Numbered from the stretch's first letter, positions 24,804-34,020 are shown. The stretch: 35,200 nt of DNA from Flavobacterium sp. (GCA_029946065.1 JAQSDU010000004.1:1-35200), one strand, 5' to 3'. Made by a program: numbers and translations. The notes: a model not told the origin generated them from the sequence alone.

Positions 24804-25667
24804 ATGAAGCAAATATTATTATTGTTTTTTGTTTTGACGCTGCTTGCAGGTTGTAAGGAAAAAGCAGCAGAAGCCGTTGAAGATAACGTTGTCTATGAAA
24901 AATTAGCAGCGCCGTCAGCACCAACAGAAGCCATGGCTAGTAACTATACTGTCTCTGATAGTGTTGCTTCAACCGAAGAAAATGCGACTGTATCTTCATC
25001 ACCTGAAAAATTTGAAGCGAAAATCATCAAAAATGCAAGCCTTCGTTTCGAGACCGACGACTTGGCGGCAACCAACGAACAGATCCTGGCGGCCGTAAAA
25101 AAATATGGTGGCAACGTTCAATTGGACGCTGAAGGTACCGATTACCAATCGGTTTTTAAATCACTTACCCTAAAAATCCCAAGCAGCAATTTTGATGCTT
25201 TTATCACCGATATTGCCAAAGGCGTTAAATATTTCGAACGAAAAGAAATTACTGCTGAAGATGTCACGGAAGAATTTATCGATGTTACTTCGCGTATTAA
25301 AACCAAAAAAGCGCTGGAAGTGCGGTACCTAGAACTGCTAAAAAAAGCGGGCAAAGTATCGGAAATGCTGGAAGTAGAAAAAAAACTCTTTGAAATCAGA
25401 GAAGAAATAGAAGCCAAAGAAGGTCGCTTGAAGTATCTCCAGAATCGCGTCGCAATGAGCACCATTTCGATAGAATTCTTCAGAAGAACTGCCTCCGAAA
25501 ACGGCGCGACGGTTTCTTACGGTACAAAAATTGTGAGCGCTTTAAAATCGGGCTTTAACGGAATATCAAGTTTCTTTATCTGGTTACTCGAAGTTTGGCC
25601 TTTTATTCTTATTTTAGTCGCCTTGATTTACCTTGTCAAAAGACGCTTCAGGAAAAAAAATAAATAA
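24804..25667 (+). CDS. DUF4349 domain lipoprotein
   Basis: The 287-residue product starts at the ATG at 24804, giving MKQILLLFFVLTLLAGC, a good lipoprotein signal with lipobox LAGC. An upstream in-frame ATG at 24774 adds ten residues and weakens the signal, so I reject it. The DUF4349 domain covers about residues 72-230 (IIKNASLRFETDDLAATNEQ, then VTEEFIDVTSRIKTKKALE and a coiled-coil-like KKLFEIREEIEAKEGRLKYL). A C-terminal membrane helix (WPFILILVALIYLVKRRF) follows. The family's role is unknown; the topology suggests an envelope protein. The S41 peptidase gene starts 3 bp after its stop, so the two are co-translated. Confidence 0.9.
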   Translation: MKQILLLFFVLTLLAGCKEKAAEAVEDNVVYEKLAAPSAPTEAMASNYTVSDSVASTEENATVSSSPEKFEAKIIKNASLRFETDDLAATNEQILAAVKKYGGNVQLDAEGTDYQSVFKSLTLKIPSSNFDAFITDIAKGVKYFERKEITAEDVTEEFIDVTSRIKTKKALEVRYLELLKKAGKVSEMLEVEKKLFEIREEIEAKEGRLKYLQNRVAMSTISIEFFRRTASENGATVSYGTKIVSALKSGFNGISSFFIWLLEVWPFILILVALIYLVKRRFRKKNK

Positions 25668-25670
25668 AAT

Positions 25671-27308
25671 ATGTTGCAATATTGTAAAAAGAAATATGTC
25701 CTTCCGGTTGTCGCAGCCGGATTGCTTTTTGTTGGAGCGGGTTTTAAAGACGATTTCTTTGAAATTGCCAAGCAGATAGAGATTTTTACCGAAGTCTTCA
25801 AGGCGGTTAATATGAATTATGTTGATGAGACCAATCCTGGTGAAATGATGGACAAAGCCATAAAAAGCATGCTGTCTGATTTGGATCCATACACCAATTA
25901 CTTCAACGAACAGGATGTTGTTAAATTTAAAATCAACAGTACTGGAGAATACACCGGAATCGGCGCTATGATCACCAGAAAAGAAGGAAAAGTAATCGTT
26001 CGCGAACCCTATAAAGGCTATCCTGCAGATAAAGCCGGACTCAAAGCCGGCGACGAAATCATACAAATTGGCGATATCAATCTCGAAGATTACAAAGACG
26101 ATGCATCGCAATTGATGCGCGGCGGTAAGAATGCCAAAATCGATATCAAATACAAACGCCAAGGCAAAATCATTGCTACACAAATTGTTTTGGAGGAAGT
26201 CGAAATAAAAGCCGTACCATTTTTTGGAAAAATTGACGATAAAACCGGTTATATTGTCTTAACACAATTTAACCGAAAAGCCTCATCGGAAACAAAAGAA
26301 GCATTAGAACAACTCAAACGCGACGGTGCCGAAAGGATTATTTTGGATTTAAGAGGAAATCCTGGTGGATTGTTGAATGAAGCCGTCAATATTTGTAATT
26401 TATTCGTCGCCAAGGGCGAAACCATCGTGACCACAAAATCGAAAATAGAAAAGCACAATAATACCTACAAAACCCAGAAAGATCCTGTCGATTTGACTAT
26501 TCCACTGGCAATTCTCGTTGACGGAAAAAGCGCTTCTGCTTCAGAAATCGTTTCGGGTGCTTTGCAGGATTTAGACCGCGCCGTCATCATTGGCAGCCGT
26601 AGTTTCGGAAAAGGTTTGGTGCAAAGACCAATCGATTTGACTTATGGAACTCAGGTAAAAGTTACCATTTCGAGGTATTATACCCCTTCCGGAAGGTGCA
26701 TCCAGGCACTGGATTATCAGCATAAGGACAAAGACGGAAAAGCCATCCGCACCGACGCTTCCAAATACAATGCCTTCAAAACCAAAGGGGGGCGTACCGT
26801 TTATGATGGCGGTGGCATCCAACCGGATATTGAACTTGAAGAAACCAAATTGAGTGCCGTAACAGAGGCGCTGCAGAAAAACGACGGAATTTTTGATTAT
26901 GCAACGGCTTATTATTACAAAAATCCAACGCTTGGCGATAAAATTCCAGTGATAACCGACGCAGATTATGCCGATTTCAAATTGTTCCTGAAAAATGAAA
27001 AATTCTCTTATGATACGGAAACCGAGCTTGCGTTGAAAAAAACCATCGAAGCCGCCAAAAAAGAAAAAATCGACGAGGTTATCAACACAGAATACCAGCA
27101 ATTGGCCCTTGCCTTGCAAAAAAGCGAAGAGAACCAACTCAACAAAAACCAAAAGGAAATCAAAAACCTACTGATTGACGAAATCATCAAACGCTATCAA
27201 TACAAAGAAGGTTTGTATCAATATTATACCAAAAACAATTCTGAAATAAAAAAGGCGGTTACTTTGCTTTCCAATACTTCAGATTACAATAAAATTCTTA
27301 AAAAGTAA
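25671..27308 (+). CDS. S41 family C-terminal processing peptidase
   Basis: This 545-residue protein is a Ctp/Prc-type periplasmic serine protease, a Ser-Lys dyad enzyme that trims or degrades envelope proteins by their C termini. An N-terminal hydrophobic stretch (VLPVVAAGLLFVGAGF) serves as signal or anchor. A PDZ domain covers about residues 85-165 (GIGAMITRKEGKVIVREPYK, AGLKAGDEIIQIGD). The S41 domain has the nucleophile region GKSASASEI (285-293) and Lys314 in RSFGKGLVQ. A C-terminal helical extension follows (KTIEAAKKEKIDEVINTEYQ). It is 3 bp after the DUF4349 gene and its TAA overlaps the ATG of the first OmpA gene, which makes translational coupling likely. Confidence 0.95.
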   Translation: MLQYCKKKYVLPVVAAGLLFVGAGFKDDFFEIAKQIEIFTEVFKAVNMNYVDETNPGEMMDKAIKSMLSDLDPYTNYFNEQDVVKFKINSTGEYTGIGAMITRKEGKVIVREPYKGYPADKAGLKAGDEIIQIGDINLEDYKDDASQLMRGGKNAKIDIKYKRQGKIIATQIVLEEVEIKAVPFFGKIDDKTGYIVLTQFNRKASSETKEALEQLKRDGAERIILDLRGNPGGLLNEAVNICNLFVAKGETIVTTKSKIEKHNNTYKTQKDPVDLTIPLAILVDGKSASASEIVSGALQDLDRAVIIGSRSFGKGLVQRPIDLTYGTQVKVTISRYYTPSGRCIQALDYQHKDKDGKAIRTDASKYNAFKTKGGRTVYDGGGIQPDIELEETKLSAVTEALQKNDGIFDYATAYYYKNPTLGDKIPVITDADYADFKLFLKNEKFSYDTETELALKKTIEAAKKEKIDEVINTEYQQLALALQKSEENQLNKNQKEIKNLLIDEIIKRYQYKEGLYQYYTKNNSEIKKAVTLLSNTSDYNKILKK

Positions 27309-28123
27309 TGTTGAAATTCTTAAAAATCCTGCCATTACTGGTATTCGGAATGGCTTTCGCACAAGAAGAAGTAGTGCAATCGGTTTATTTCCAGTTTGAC
27401 AAAGCTACTCTTGATGAAAAACAGGCTTCTGAAGTCATCAATTTTATCCGAAAAACCGATTCCACCAGAATTGAATCTGTTCAGATTTTTGGCTATTGCG
27501 ATGACATCGGAAAAGACGATTACAACCGAAAGCTTTCTACCAAAAGGGCAGATGTCATCAAAAATAAACTGATTCAAAACGGCATCAAAAACAAAATCAT
27601 TGTAACCATTGAAGGCAAAGGTCGCATCCTGATTGATGATGATGTGGTAGAAAATCTTCCAGAAGTGCGCTCGAAAAACCGCCGTGTAGATGTGGTGCTC
27701 AACTTAAAGCCGTTGCCAAAAATTGAGATTCCGGGCTTCTTTACAACCATTCAGAAAAAACACGTTGTTGGCGATCACATTTATCTTGAAAACTTATTGT
27801 TTGATCGCGGAAGCAGCAAATTAAACACTAAATCAAAACTCGACCTCGACAAACTGGCTCGGATTTTACAAAAATACAAAACCTTAGAATTCGAAATTCA
27901 AGGTCATGTTTGCTGCGTACCACCTTACCAGAAAGAAGCCATTGATATGGATACCAAGAAAAGACAACTCTCGCAAAACCGGGCGCAAAGCGTTTACAAA
28001 TACTTGCTTACAAAAAAAATAGCCAAGACAAGGATGACTTTTAAAGGTTATGGAAACACCGTCCCGCTTGGAAAAGGTACTGAATATGACCGTCGCGTTG
28101 AGCTTGTAATTACGAAATCATAA
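27308..28123 (+). CDS. Double OmpA-domain protein, first of a pair
   Basis: A 271-residue exported protein (signal ending FGMAFAQ) with two OmpA C-terminal-like domains and no beta barrel. Domain 1 (about 24-135) has YFQFDKATL, GYCDDIG at 62-68, LSTKRA and KNRRVDVV. Domain 2 (about 158-270) has NLLFDRGSSKL, GHVCC at 199-203, LSQNRA, FKGYG and YDRRVELVI. In typical OmpA domains the loop is GHTD, whose Asp helps bind diaminopimelate. Domain 1 keeps that Asp, while domain 2 has Cys in its place and a longer loop ending IDMDT. The mature chain has exactly three cysteines, matched in the next gene. It is joined to its neighbours by TAATG overlaps. Confidence 0.9.
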   Translation: MLKFLKILPLLVFGMAFAQEEVVQSVYFQFDKATLDEKQASEVINFIRKTDSTRIESVQIFGYCDDIGKDDYNRKLSTKRADVIKNKLIQNGIKNKIIVTIEGKGRILIDDDVVENLPEVRSKNRRVDVVLNLKPLPKIEIPGFFTTIQKKHVVGDHIYLENLLFDRGSSKLNTKSKLDLDKLARILQKYKTLEFEIQGHVCCVPPYQKEAIDMDTKKRQLSQNRAQSVYKYLLTKKIAKTRMTFKGYGNTVPLGKGTEYDRRVELVITKS

Positions 28124-28971
28124 TGCGTTCATTGCTTAACGGAATATTGCTGCTTTGTGGATTGCTTGCATTTTCCCAAAAGCAACACCAGCAGATTACG
28201 GTTTATTTTGACAGCGATTTGTCAACGCTGAAAGTTTCCGAAATACAAAAACTACAAAGCTTTTTCTCTGATCAAAATCAAGCGGTTTTAGCTGTTGCGA
28301 TTGTTGGTTATTGCGATGATATTGGCAGCAATGAAGACAATCTTGTCTTGTCTATGAAAAGAGCGAAAGCGATCGAAAATTACCTCAACACAACTTTCGA
28401 TATCAACGCAGTGACTGTTACCGCAAAAGGCGAAATCGCATTGTCCAAAACGGAAATTTTAAATTCGGAAATGGCACGCAAAATGAATCGAAAAACTGTA
28501 ATAGACATTGATTATATGGATTCAAAATCAATTGCAGAGACAACTCTTGTCAAAGACCCGATTGACCAATATGAAGGCTATAAAACGATTGCCGATCCGC
28601 TGGCTATAGGAGATAAAATCATATTGCGCCACATCCTTTTCATTGGTGGCAGAACAATATTCGAAGATCAAGAAGAAGCCGATGCCGAGCTCGAAACGCT
28701 TGTCGCTTATTTTGCTAAAAACCCCAATATCCAATTTGCCATCAATGGCCACGTTTGTTGTATTACCAATTCCTTTTGGGATGCGCGTGACCTCGACACC
28801 GGCAAAAACAATTTGTCTGAAACAAGGGCGAAGAAAATTTTTGATTATTTCGTCGCAAAAGGAATTGATCCTTTCAGAATGGAACACAAAGGTTATGGGA
28901 GAAAATTTCCGAGGGAAAACGTATCGGAACAACTCAACAAACGCGTCGAAATCGTGATTTTGAAAATTTAG
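28123..28971 (+). CDS. Double OmpA-domain protein, second of a pair
   Basis: A 282-residue paralogue of the preceding protein, exported (signal ending LLAFSQ), again with two OmpA-like domains. Domain 1 has VYFDSDLSTL, GYCDDIG at 62-68, LSMKRA and MNRKTVIDI. Domain 2 has ILFIGGRTIF, GHVCC at 209-213, DLDT, LSETRA, HKGYG and LNKRVEIVI. The Cys positions match those of the upstream gene one for one. It may bind peptidoglycan through domain 1 or serve as a partner or target of the co-encoded peptidase; that is inference. It starts in the TAATG overlap with its paralogue, and its TAG stop overlaps that of the convergent acetyltransferase gene. Confidence 0.88.
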   Translation: MRSLLNGILLLCGLLAFSQKQHQQITVYFDSDLSTLKVSEIQKLQSFFSDQNQAVLAVAIVGYCDDIGSNEDNLVLSMKRAKAIENYLNTTFDINAVTVTAKGEIALSKTEILNSEMARKMNRKTVIDIDYMDSKSIAETTLVKDPIDQYEGYKTIADPLAIGDKIILRHILFIGGRTIFEDQEEADAELETLVAYFAKNPNIQFAINGHVCCITNSFWDARDLDTGKNNLSETRAKKIFDYFVAKGIDPFRMEHKGYGRKFPRENVSEQLNKRVEIVILKI

Positions 28972-29417
28972 TTTTTCAACATTTCGATATGCGGAATATT
29001 ATCTTCAAGATACGTGTCGCTTACTGCTTCAAAACCATTGACTTCGTAAAATTTCTTTAAATACAGTTGCGCCGAAATAGTGATTCTTGTCGTGCCAAAA
29101 TGGTGCTCAATTGCAGAAATTGCTGCCTGAACCAAATCATGTCCCCATTTTCTATCACGAAAAGCTGCAGCAATCACAACGCGTCCAATCGAAGCATTGT
29201 CGAAATAATCGCCCGCATTGAACAATCGGGAATAAGCGACAATTTTGCCATCAAACGTGCCGATCAAATGCAATGCTTTATAATCTTTGCCGTCGATGTC
29301 CTGATAGACGCAGTTTTGCTCTACGATAAAGACTTCGGCGCGCAATTGCAACAAATGATAAAGTTCTGTCGTAGAAAGTTCGTTAAAACGCTTTATTTCG
29401 AATTGGAGTTGTGGCAT
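28968..29417 (-). CDS. ElaA-like GNAT family N-acetyltransferase
   Basis: A 149-residue cytoplasmic GNAT protein. The N-terminal FNELSTTELYHLLQLRAEVF and VEQNCVYQDIDGKD are typical of the ElaA subgroup. The acetyl-CoA loop is seen as IGRVVIAAAFRDRKWGHDLV, where the second Gly of the usual RxxGxG is replaced by Asp. The C-terminal YLKKFYEVNGFEAVSDTYLE matches the family's closing strands. The acceptor is unknown; ElaA proteins are poorly characterised. It follows the DUF4837 gene after 3 bp and overlaps the end of the convergent OmpA gene by 4 bp. Confidence 0.92.
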   Translation of the reverse strand: MPQLQFEIKRFNELSTTELYHLLQLRAEVFIVEQNCVYQDIDGKDYKALHLIGTFDGKIVAYSRLFNAGDYFDNASIGRVVIAAAFRDRKWGHDLVQAAISAIEHHFGTTRITISAQLYLKKFYEVNGFEAVSDTYLEDNIPHIEMLKN

Positions 29418-29420
29418 ATT

Positions 29421-30386
29421 TTATTGAAGTGTTTTCATCGATTTGATAATGGCTTCCATTTCATGCATGAGGTCGCGTTTTTCTGTTGATGGCGCATAGC
29501 AAAAACCTTCGATGACAATGAAACTTCTTTTTTTCTTATCCATTACGGCATAATTTACAAAAGAGCCCGACATAAAATCGCCTTTGAGTTCCCAAGTACC
29601 TTTGGTTTCATAAGTACGTTTGCCATCGAGTTTTGTTGTGAAAAAATACGGCGCATACGATTCTTCGGTAATCATTTTGGTATTTCTAACTTTGCTGTGG
29701 ATATACAAAGCACCAATAGAATCACGCATTTTGATAATATTGGCTGTCAGATCGTTGTTTCTTAAAATCGTTCGAAAAGGCACTTTGTAGATGAGAATGC
29801 TGTTGTTGCCGCTGAGGATTTCCTTTTTCAGCCAAATGAATCCGGGTTTTACAAGGGCGTATTTATAAGTAGATGGCAAATGCATTTCGATCTTGAATTT
29901 CTTTCTGATCTTGGCATCATCTAAAAGCGATTCGTCAATTTTTTTCTGGCTTTCGCTGATTTCCGTTGCCTTGAATTTTTTGATGATTTCGTCGGCGTGT
30001 TCTTCGATATACGTCAAAATTTCAGCAACATTTTTACCTGAAATATGCACGACATTCTGCGGTTTGGCAAATTCGTTTTCAACAAGTTTGTAGTTGTTCT
30101 TTTCTTCCTTGCGGATGATGATGATGTTGCGCGAATCGTTCTGGAACCTTACCGGATATTGGTTGATGGTAAAAAGTGGCTCTTCCTGAGGTAATCCGTC
30201 AACGGGCGCGGCGAATTTCTTTCGAATGCTATCGCCAACCTCGCCATTCCAAAGTTGGTCGCTGATGATCAATGAAATATTATTGATTTTTCCGGAAGAA
30301 GGGATTAAAACCACTTTTTCCGGAATGTCTTTACACGAGATAAAAAGCAGGACAAAAGAAAAAAGCAAAAATAAAGTTTTTTTCAT
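29421..30386 (-). CDS. DUF4837 family lipoprotein
   Basis: The 321-residue product has a lipoprotein signal, MKKTLFLLFSFVLLFISC, with Cys18 as the likely lipidation site. The sequence VLIPSSGKINNISLIISDQL, the NIIIIRKEE strand and the MHLPSTYKYALVKPGFIWLK segment are what I associate with DUF4837, a Bacteroidetes family of unknown function. The C-terminal part holds ESYAPYFFTTKLDGKRTYET and GFCYAPSTEKRDLMHEME. It lies between the lytic transglycosylase gene (47 bp upstream) and the acetyltransferase gene (3 bp downstream) on the same strand. It is probably anchored in the envelope, but its role cannot be read from the sequence. Confidence 0.88.
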   Translation of the reverse strand: MKKTLFLLFSFVLLFISCKDIPEKVVLIPSSGKINNISLIISDQLWNGEVGDSIRKKFAAPVDGLPQEEPLFTINQYPVRFQNDSRNIIIIRKEEKNNYKLVENEFAKPQNVVHISGKNVAEILTYIEEHADEIIKKFKATEISESQKKIDESLLDDAKIRKKFKIEMHLPSTYKYALVKPGFIWLKKEILSGNNSILIYKVPFRTILRNNDLTANIIKMRDSIGALYIHSKVRNTKMITEESYAPYFFTTKLDGKRTYETKGTWELKGDFMSGSFVNYAVMDKKKRSFIVIEGFCYAPSTEKRDLMHEMEAIIKSMKTLQ

Positions 30387-30433
30387 GGCATGTTTATTTA
30401 AACAAAGAAACCAACTTTATGGAAGCAATCGGG

Positions 30434-32431
30434 TTATCCGTTGATTTTTAATTTCATTCCCGGTTTTAGGTCGTCACCGCTGATGCCGTTCCATTTTTTA
30501 ATGTCTGCAACCGTTACACCTGATTTCTTGGCGATGATATATAACGAATCACCTTTCTTTACCAGATAATGGGATGCTTTTTTCTCGTTTTCAGCCACTA
30601 CGCTTTTAGAAGCTTTTACGTCTTTTAGGATAAAGATTTTATTGCCAACTTGGATGTTATTGCCTTCAATTTCATTCCATTCCTGGATTTCAGCTACCGT
30701 TACACCATATTTTTTTGCAATAGTCCCTAAATTATCTCCTTTTTGAATGGTGTAAGTCGTCGTTGATGGTTTTGCTTTCTCGGTTTTTAATTCCGCGACA
30801 TCGTTGTCTTCACTTTCGCCTTTGATGATTTTGAGTTTGGTGTCCAGCAAAACATTATTGCTTTCCATATTGTTCCATTCTTTTAAATCGGCAATGCTTA
30901 CATTGAATTTTTTAGCAATATTATTCAGGTTGTCACCTTTCTGCACCACATAAAATTGCGGTGTTGCTTCTCTTTCTGCAACAGCCGTTTCTGTTTTGGC
31001 TTTAACTTCTTTTGTTGAAGCTATGATAGTTTTTTCTTCCTTAACTTCTTTTTTATCGGCAACAGCGATGCGTTCTGTATCGTAAGTTACGATTTTTAGT
31101 TTCCTTCCAAGCGGTGCTTTATTGCCTTTCAGCTTGTTCCATTTCTTAATTTGCGCAATGGTGACGCCGTATTTTTCGGAAATTTCACTTAGGTTATCAC
31201 CTCTTCTTACCGTGTGAAACTTATTATGGGTAATCGTTTTATTCACAGAATCCCCTCTCGACGCAATACGGGCAGAATCTTTAGCAACGCTATATTGATA
31301 ATAAGGTCTTTCTCTTTTCTTAGATTCATGTTCCACGTAAGCATAAATTTTATCTTCATTTGAAGTGAACATTGCAATTTTATCGGTTGGAAGCCTTAAA
31401 AAGTGCATCTTATCATTGTATGACGGAACCACATTCAGTTTATAAGACGGATTGAGCAATTGCAATTGTGCGATTGGAATATCTATCAAATCTGAAATCT
31501 GTTTGAAGGTAATTTGTTGTTTGATACCAACAGTATCAGTAGCGAAATGTTTTATAATCGCCCTATTTGGAACAATTCCGTGTTCTTTGTGGTATTCGTA
31601 AATGTACATTGTTGCCAAAAACGCAGGTACATAACCTTGTGTTTCTTTTGGTAGATTTCTTCGGATGTTCCAGTAATTTTCTTGACCTCCTGAACGACGA
31701 ATCGCTTTGGCAACATTCCCTGGTCCGGAGTTGTAGGATGCCAAAACCAAATCCCAATCACCGAAAATTTTGTACATATTGCTCATGTATTGGGCTGCAG
31801 CCTCGCTGGCTTTTAATGGATCGCTGCGTTCATCAACATAGGAGTCAATGCCTAATTTATATTGTTTTCCGGTTTCGTACATGAATTGCCAAAGTCCGGT
31901 AGCGCCCACTCTTGAAACGGCTTTGGGGTTTAACGCAGATTCTACAACCGCTAAATATTTAATTTCCAAAGGCACATTTTTTCGGGCCATCGCTTCTTCA
32001 AAAATCGGGAAATAATATTCAGAAATGGCCATTAGCCTTTCGAAAGATTTCTTACGGTTTTTGAGGAATGATTTGATCAGGTTTTCAAGTCCGGGATTGT
32101 ACTCGATGTTGAATGGCGATTTCGCGTCCATTTCCTTGAGTCTTTTTTTGAGCAATTCAGTTGGCAACTCATAATCAACTTTTTCATCGATATTGATGGT
32201 TTTGATATCGTTGGCCAAATCGTTGTAAATATCAAGATTCGTAAGTTCATTCATCCAAAGGCTGTCAACACATGACGCCATTTTATCGTGAACAAAAGTA
32301 GCTTTGATAGAATCGAGATAGGAAATTTTAACTTGTGGAATTGCACTTTCCGGAGCATTCGCTGAATCTTGGGAAAAAGCTTTTCCCGCCAGCATTAAAA
32401 GAACGGATAAGGTGATGTTTTTTATATTCAT
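30434..32431 (-). CDS. MltD-like lytic transglycosylase with four LysM domains
   Basis: This 665-residue protein has a signal peptide (LSVLLMLAGKAFSQ). The SLT domain (about residues 140-270) has the catalytic Glu164 in VVESALNPKAVS, then GATGLWQFMYETG and LASYNSGPGNVAKAI, as in MltD-type enzymes that cleave the MurNAc-GlcNAc bond. Four LysM peptidoglycan-binding domains follow at about 405-450, 492-537, 557-602 and 620-664 (HTVRRGDNLSEIS, YVVQKGDNLNNIA, YTIQKGDNLGTIA, YLVKKGDSLYIIA). They are spaced by Lys/Thr/Glu-rich linkers. Four LysM repeats is more than the two of E. coli MltD. It is the first of three same-strand genes with the DUF4837 and acetyltransferase genes. Confidence 0.95.
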   Translation of the reverse strand: MNIKNITLSVLLMLAGKAFSQDSANAPESAIPQVKISYLDSIKATFVHDKMASCVDSLWMNELTNLDIYNDLANDIKTINIDEKVDYELPTELLKKRLKEMDAKSPFNIEYNPGLENLIKSFLKNRKKSFERLMAISEYYFPIFEEAMARKNVPLEIKYLAVVESALNPKAVSRVGATGLWQFMYETGKQYKLGIDSYVDERSDPLKASEAAAQYMSNMYKIFGDWDLVLASYNSGPGNVAKAIRRSGGQENYWNIRRNLPKETQGYVPAFLATMYIYEYHKEHGIVPNRAIIKHFATDTVGIKQQITFKQISDLIDIPIAQLQLLNPSYKLNVVPSYNDKMHFLRLPTDKIAMFTSNEDKIYAYVEHESKKRERPYYQYSVAKDSARIASRGDSVNKTITHNKFHTVRRGDNLSEISEKYGVTIAQIKKWNKLKGNKAPLGRKLKIVTYDTERIAVADKKEVKEEKTIIASTKEVKAKTETAVAEREATPQFYVVQKGDNLNNIAKKFNVSIADLKEWNNMESNNVLLDTKLKIIKGESEDNDVAELKTEKAKPSTTTYTIQKGDNLGTIAKKYGVTVAEIQEWNEIEGNNIQVGNKIFILKDVKASKSVVAENEKKASHYLVKKGDSLYIIAKKSGVTVADIKKWNGISGDDLKPGMKLKING

Positions 32432-32557
32432 AGTTACGTTTTTTTGTTTTCCTGTACCTTGAAATTGTACTGACAGAAAACTTCAATTCGTGTTTATTTT
32501 GGACTATTTAAGAGCGTAAAATTTACAATATGTTCAAATTCAAACAAATGTCTTTTG

Positions 32558-32565
32558 CAAACATA
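32558..32565 (-). promoter_or_regulatory. Putative -7 promoter element of the lytic transglycosylase gene
   Basis: TATGTTTG on the minus strand matches TAnnTTTG and would give a leader of about 120 nt before the ATG at 32431. The -33 region has no good TTTG at the right spacing. The rest of the 245-bp gap to pgk holds AT-rich sequence without another recognisable element. Confidence 0.35.
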
Positions 32566-32676
32566 GTAATCTTACAACAAAAAATGATAATTATATAACT
32601 TAAAATTGTCCTAATTATTGTTAATTGTGATTTCCAATACAAGAATCAGGCCGCTTTTTTGTGGATTTTTCAATGT

Positions 32677-33864
32677 TTATTCCAAAATCGCTGCAATTCC
32701 TGGCAAAATTTTTCCTTCGAGCATTTCTAACATTGCGCCGCCGCCGGTTGACACATAACTCATTTTTGGCTCAAGGCCGAATTGCTTCACTGCCGCAACC
32801 GAGTCGCCGCCACCAACGAGTGAAAATGCGCCTTTTGCTGTTGCTTCTGCAATGAAATTTCCTAATTCGATCGTGCCGTTGGCGAATTTCTCCATTTCAA
32901 AAACACCTAATGGTCCATTCCACAAAATGGTTTTTGACGCTAAAATTACTTTCTTGAAGTTTTCCAGAGATTTCGGTCCGGCATCCAAACCTTGCCATCC
33001 GTCGGGAATTTCACGAACGTCAACTATTTTTGTATTAGCGTCATTTGAAAATGCATCGGCAGCAACAACATCTACCGGAATGTGAATTTGCACGCCTTTT
33101 TCTTTGGCTAATCTCAAAATCTCCAATGCCAATTCTTGTTTGTCATCCTCGCAAATCGAATCGCCAATTTTACCACCTTGTGCTTTGATGAATGTAAAAG
33201 TCATACCGCCACCGATAATCATGTGGTCAACTTTGTCTAAAATATTTTCGATTACAGTAATTTTTGAAGAAACTTTCGATCCGCCTAAAACCGCACAAAC
33301 GGGTTTTTCTGAATCTTTCAGCACTTTATTAAGGCTTTCAATTTCTTTCGCTAAAAGCAAACCGAAGCATTTTTCATTTGGGAAAAACCGTGCAATAATC
33401 GTTGTCGAAGCATGAGCGCGGTGTGCTGTGCCGAAAGCATCGTTCACATAAATATCGCCTAATGATGCGAGTTCTTTTGCGAAAGCGACATCTCCATCTT
33501 CTTCTTCGGCATAAAAACGAAGGTTTTCTAACAACAGTATTTCACCTGGTTTTAGATTATCAGCAGCATTTTTGGCAACTTCTCCACGACAATCTGAAGC
33601 AAACTTTACTTCATGGCCAAGTACTTCCGTTGCGGTTGAAACGATATGTTGTAATGAATATTTGTCTTCCTTTCCTTTTGGTCTTCCGAGATGCGACATT
33701 AAAATTACACTACCGCCATCAGCCAAAATTTTGTCTATAGTTGGTTTGGCAGCTTCAATCCTTGTGGCATCGGTGACCTCAAAATTTTCGTCTAAAGGCA
33801 CATTAAAGTCAACACGGATCAAAGCTTTTTTATTATTAAAATTGAAATCGTTGAGGGTTTTCAT
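32677..33864 (-). CDS. pgk: Phosphoglycerate kinase
   Basis: Pgk transfers phosphate from 1,3-bisphosphoglycerate to ADP in glycolysis. The 395-residue product shows the N-terminal [19 protein letters not shown], the substrate-binding RPKGK and [13 protein letters not shown]. The hinge-region [12 protein letters not shown] and the C-terminal nucleotide-binding [12 protein letters not shown] and [13 protein letters not shown] are also present. Length and motifs are complete. It stands alone, flanked by a likely promoter and intergenic regions on both sides, with no other glycolytic gene in the window. Confidence 0.98.
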   Translation of the reverse strand: MKTLNDFNFNNKKALIRVDFNVPLDENFEVTDATRIEAAKPTIDKILADGGSVILMSHLGRPKGKEDKYSLQHIVSTATEVLGHEVKFASDCRGEVAKNAADNLKPGEILLLENLRFYAEEEDGDVAFAKELASLGDIYVNDAFGTAHRAHASTTIIARFFPNEKCFGLLLAKEIESLNKVLKDSEKPVCAVLGGSKVSSKITVIENILDKVDHMIIGGGMTFTFIKAQGGKIGDSICEDDKQELALEILRLAKEKGVQIHIPVDVVAADAFSNDANTKIVDVREIPDGWQGLDAGPKSLENFKKVILASKTILWNGPLGVFEMEKFANGTIELGNFIAEATAKGAFSLVGGGDSVAAVKQFGLEPKMSYVSTGGGAMLEMLEGKILPGIAAILE

Positions 33865-33900
33865 TGACGGGAGTTTTTTTATAAAATATTATTGGATTCA

Positions 33901-33908
33901 CAAATATA
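33901..33908 (-). promoter_or_regulatory. Putative -7 promoter element of pgk
   Basis: TATATTTG on the minus strand is an exact TAnnTTTG match, 36 bp upstream of the pgk ATG. The -33 sequence is weak. Confidence 0.5.
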
Positions 33909-33992
33909 GCATTTTCCGTTAACTAAAAAATAGCGAATCTGTTGAAAGAATGTGATTTCGCTAACGAAAACGTTGTAACTAATTTAAATACA

Positions 33993-34020
33993 AGAAGCCG
34001 GCATAAAAATACCGGCTTCT
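33993..34020 (-). terminator. Hairpin terminator downstream of the LytTR response regulator gene
   Basis: AGAAGCCGG (33993-34001) and CCGGCTTCT (34012-34020) form a perfect 9-bp stem with a 10-nt AT loop. On the minus strand it is preceded by a T run and GGTTAACC and followed by TGTATTT. It is 151 bp after the response regulator stop codon. Confidence 0.65.

Noticed and set aside
25614..27152. Minus-strand frames of 189 and 193 codons opposite the S41 peptidase gene
   Set aside because: They are antisense to a protein with intact PDZ and protease motifs. Their Phe- and Ile-rich sequence reflects the Lys-, Glu- and Asp-rich plus strand.
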